Below, piece by piece: positions 58,809 through 60,000 of a DNA stretch of 60,000 bases. Source of the DNA: Owenia fusiformis (lineage: Eukaryota > Annelida > Polychaeta > Sabellida > Oweniidae); the NCBI GenBank assembly GCA_903813345.2, contig CAIIXF020000011.1:16663754-16723753 (forward strand). Direction: 5' to 3'. The notes below the pieces were generated by a model. It was not told where the DNA came from and made no database searches. It worked only from the letters and a program-made list of their open reading frames with translations. The translations under genes and the position numbers were made by a program. Positions within the stretch are counted from its first letter, which is position 1. Every line of letters begins with the position of its first letter.

Positions 58809-59457
58809 TTTTTGTAGTTTATACCCTAAATGATGACCCCCTTTGACTGCTATACCCATTAAGTGAGAATAATGTATAATAAAAGCTTACTTGAATATAC
58901 GTGGCTATGTTTTAGTACTGGTGTGGTTTTTCCCGGCTGTTGCTTGAAGGATATGTAAGTTTACTGCTCATGAGGGTTTTCTAGCGACTGCAGCGGAGAC
59001 TGCCCGACTGAACCTCAATTGAGCATTTTCTAGGACTTTTATACAAGAGTATTGGAAGCTCTTTGTGATTAATCTCAAACTCAAATTATTATAATTTGTA
59101 TGTATCCCTTGTGCATCAGCTTAGATAACCAACCAGAAAGTTTCTTAAACTAACTTCATGCATAATATAAACATCTGGCATGTGGCTGTGTTTAAAACGT
59201 GAACTGACCTTACCAGTTTAACCAAGTTTTTCTCTGGTCGGTCATAAACATTAACCATACAAAATTACCAAATTAATCATCCTAACACACGCCACACCCC
59301 TAAATTTAATCCTCTTGGATTAATCGTACGTTATAATAGTTTATATAAAGGGATAAGAGTATAATATACTTGTATGTACATGTTATGAACATTAAAGTTA
59401 TACAGACCATATGTTCTCTATATTTTTTTGTTTATACGATATACAGGGTTATAATCT

Positions 59458-59520
59458 ATATAATATCCCCAAGGTGTTTTGTTGTATATAATATCCCCTA
59501 AGGTGTTTTGTTGTTTAAGG
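59458..59520. repeat. two-unit tandem repeat, about 34-bp period
   Basis: 'atataatatcccc', 'aaggtgttttgttgt' occur twice in a row. Low-complexity DNA. Confidence 0.85.
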
Positions 59521-59624
59521 AGGTATTTTATAATTTATAATTCTTAAAATGATTGCGTTAACCTTTATTTGACCAAAGCGCTATAATTAATGTCCAGTGT
59601 GTGTGTATTTGATATAGTTGATTC

Positions 59625-60000
59625 AACGTGATACTACACCAGTAGTTTAGTCCTTTGGTGTGTTCTGTCTGTAGAATACTGGCACATGTGTAGTTGTTTG
59701 TCTTGGCTTCTTCGTACTGGAACTTTATTATATGATATTTGCAATTTGTTATTTTGCATCTTTAGAAAGATATTACCAAGGCAGATGAATAGATTCTGAA
59801 GCATTGTCATCTTCCATTATATATATAACACTATAATCAATGTGCCAGCTATAAGTATGAATTTGAGAATTTTAATGATCCAATTTTTGGCGAAGTCAGA
59901 AAAGTCAAGGTGTTTACATATTTTCCCTTGGCAAAGTCTTTTGAGAGAGTTTGTTAGCATATCCAATGCATTAATATCAAATGTCATTCTTTTGATCAAA
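59625..60000. repeat. segmental duplication, partial copy C at the right edge
   Basis: 59625-59725 resembles 53912-54030 and 57680-57800 ('gatactacaccagtagttta', 'gaatactggcacatgtg'). 59740-60000 matches 55496-55830. On the minus strand a 60-codon ORF (59999-59817) contains LCQGKICKHLDFSDFAKN and a hydrophobic IIKILKFILIAGTLIIVLYI stretch that looks like a membrane helix; the counterpart at 55560 is disrupted. Family unknown; the copy continues beyond the window. Confidence 0.7.

Overview
This is metazoan nuclear DNA: AT-rich, with intron-rich genes using GT-AG junctions, one LINE, tRNA-derived SINEs, and many short elements with inverted ends. The frequent 'tacatgta' motif and the mix of repeats suggest a marine invertebrate, probably a lophotrochozoan such as a bivalve mollusc or brachiopod. 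That placement is an inference; no marker in the window fixes the species.

Four genes can be read exon by exon. (1) A MORC-family ATPase (MORC3/4-like) lies on the minus strand from 16216 to 1352 and runs off the left edge. Eight exons encode its first 338 residues. (2) APEX1, the major AP endonuclease, lies on the plus strand from 16569 to 23204: eight exons, 303 residues, complete. The two genes are head to head, with 352 bp between start codons, so they probably share a promoter. (3) A TspanC8-type tetraspanin lies on the minus strand from 31817 to 27574: six exons, all introns in phase 0, 322 residues. It converges on APEX1. (4) A type I membrane protein with leucine-rich repeats, resembling trophoblast glycoprotein (TPBG/5T4), lies on the plus strand at 40984-42228 in one coding exon.

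The MORC introns hold most of the mobile DNA. A 64-bp tandem array built from the last 13 codons and splice donor of MORC exon 6 follows that exon. A 5'-truncated L1/Tx1-like LINE is inserted in it with an 18-bp target duplication. Intron 2 (9308-16017) is a nest of palindromic elements: a foldback element inside a smaller MITE (with an unoccupied relative at 51189-51313), and a 2.3-kb long-TIR element with a PIF/Harbinger-like element at its right tip. APEX1 introns hold another foldback element, two SINE pieces and a pogo-like MITE.

From 31.8 to 52.9 kb, apart from the LRR gene, the DNA is mostly repeats. Notable are a 1.05-kb element whose inverted ends are runs of 16-bp iterons (38257-39308), a 615-bp mariner-like MITE (43005-43619), a 793-bp element with 23-bp inverted ends (50146-50938), and a 3.7-kb inverted pair (48634-52302). 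The right end (about 53-60 kb) holds a tandem duplication with unidentified gene-like minus-strand exons. Each of the two main copies carries a different frameshift. I see no RNA operon, CRISPR array or prokaryote-type system.
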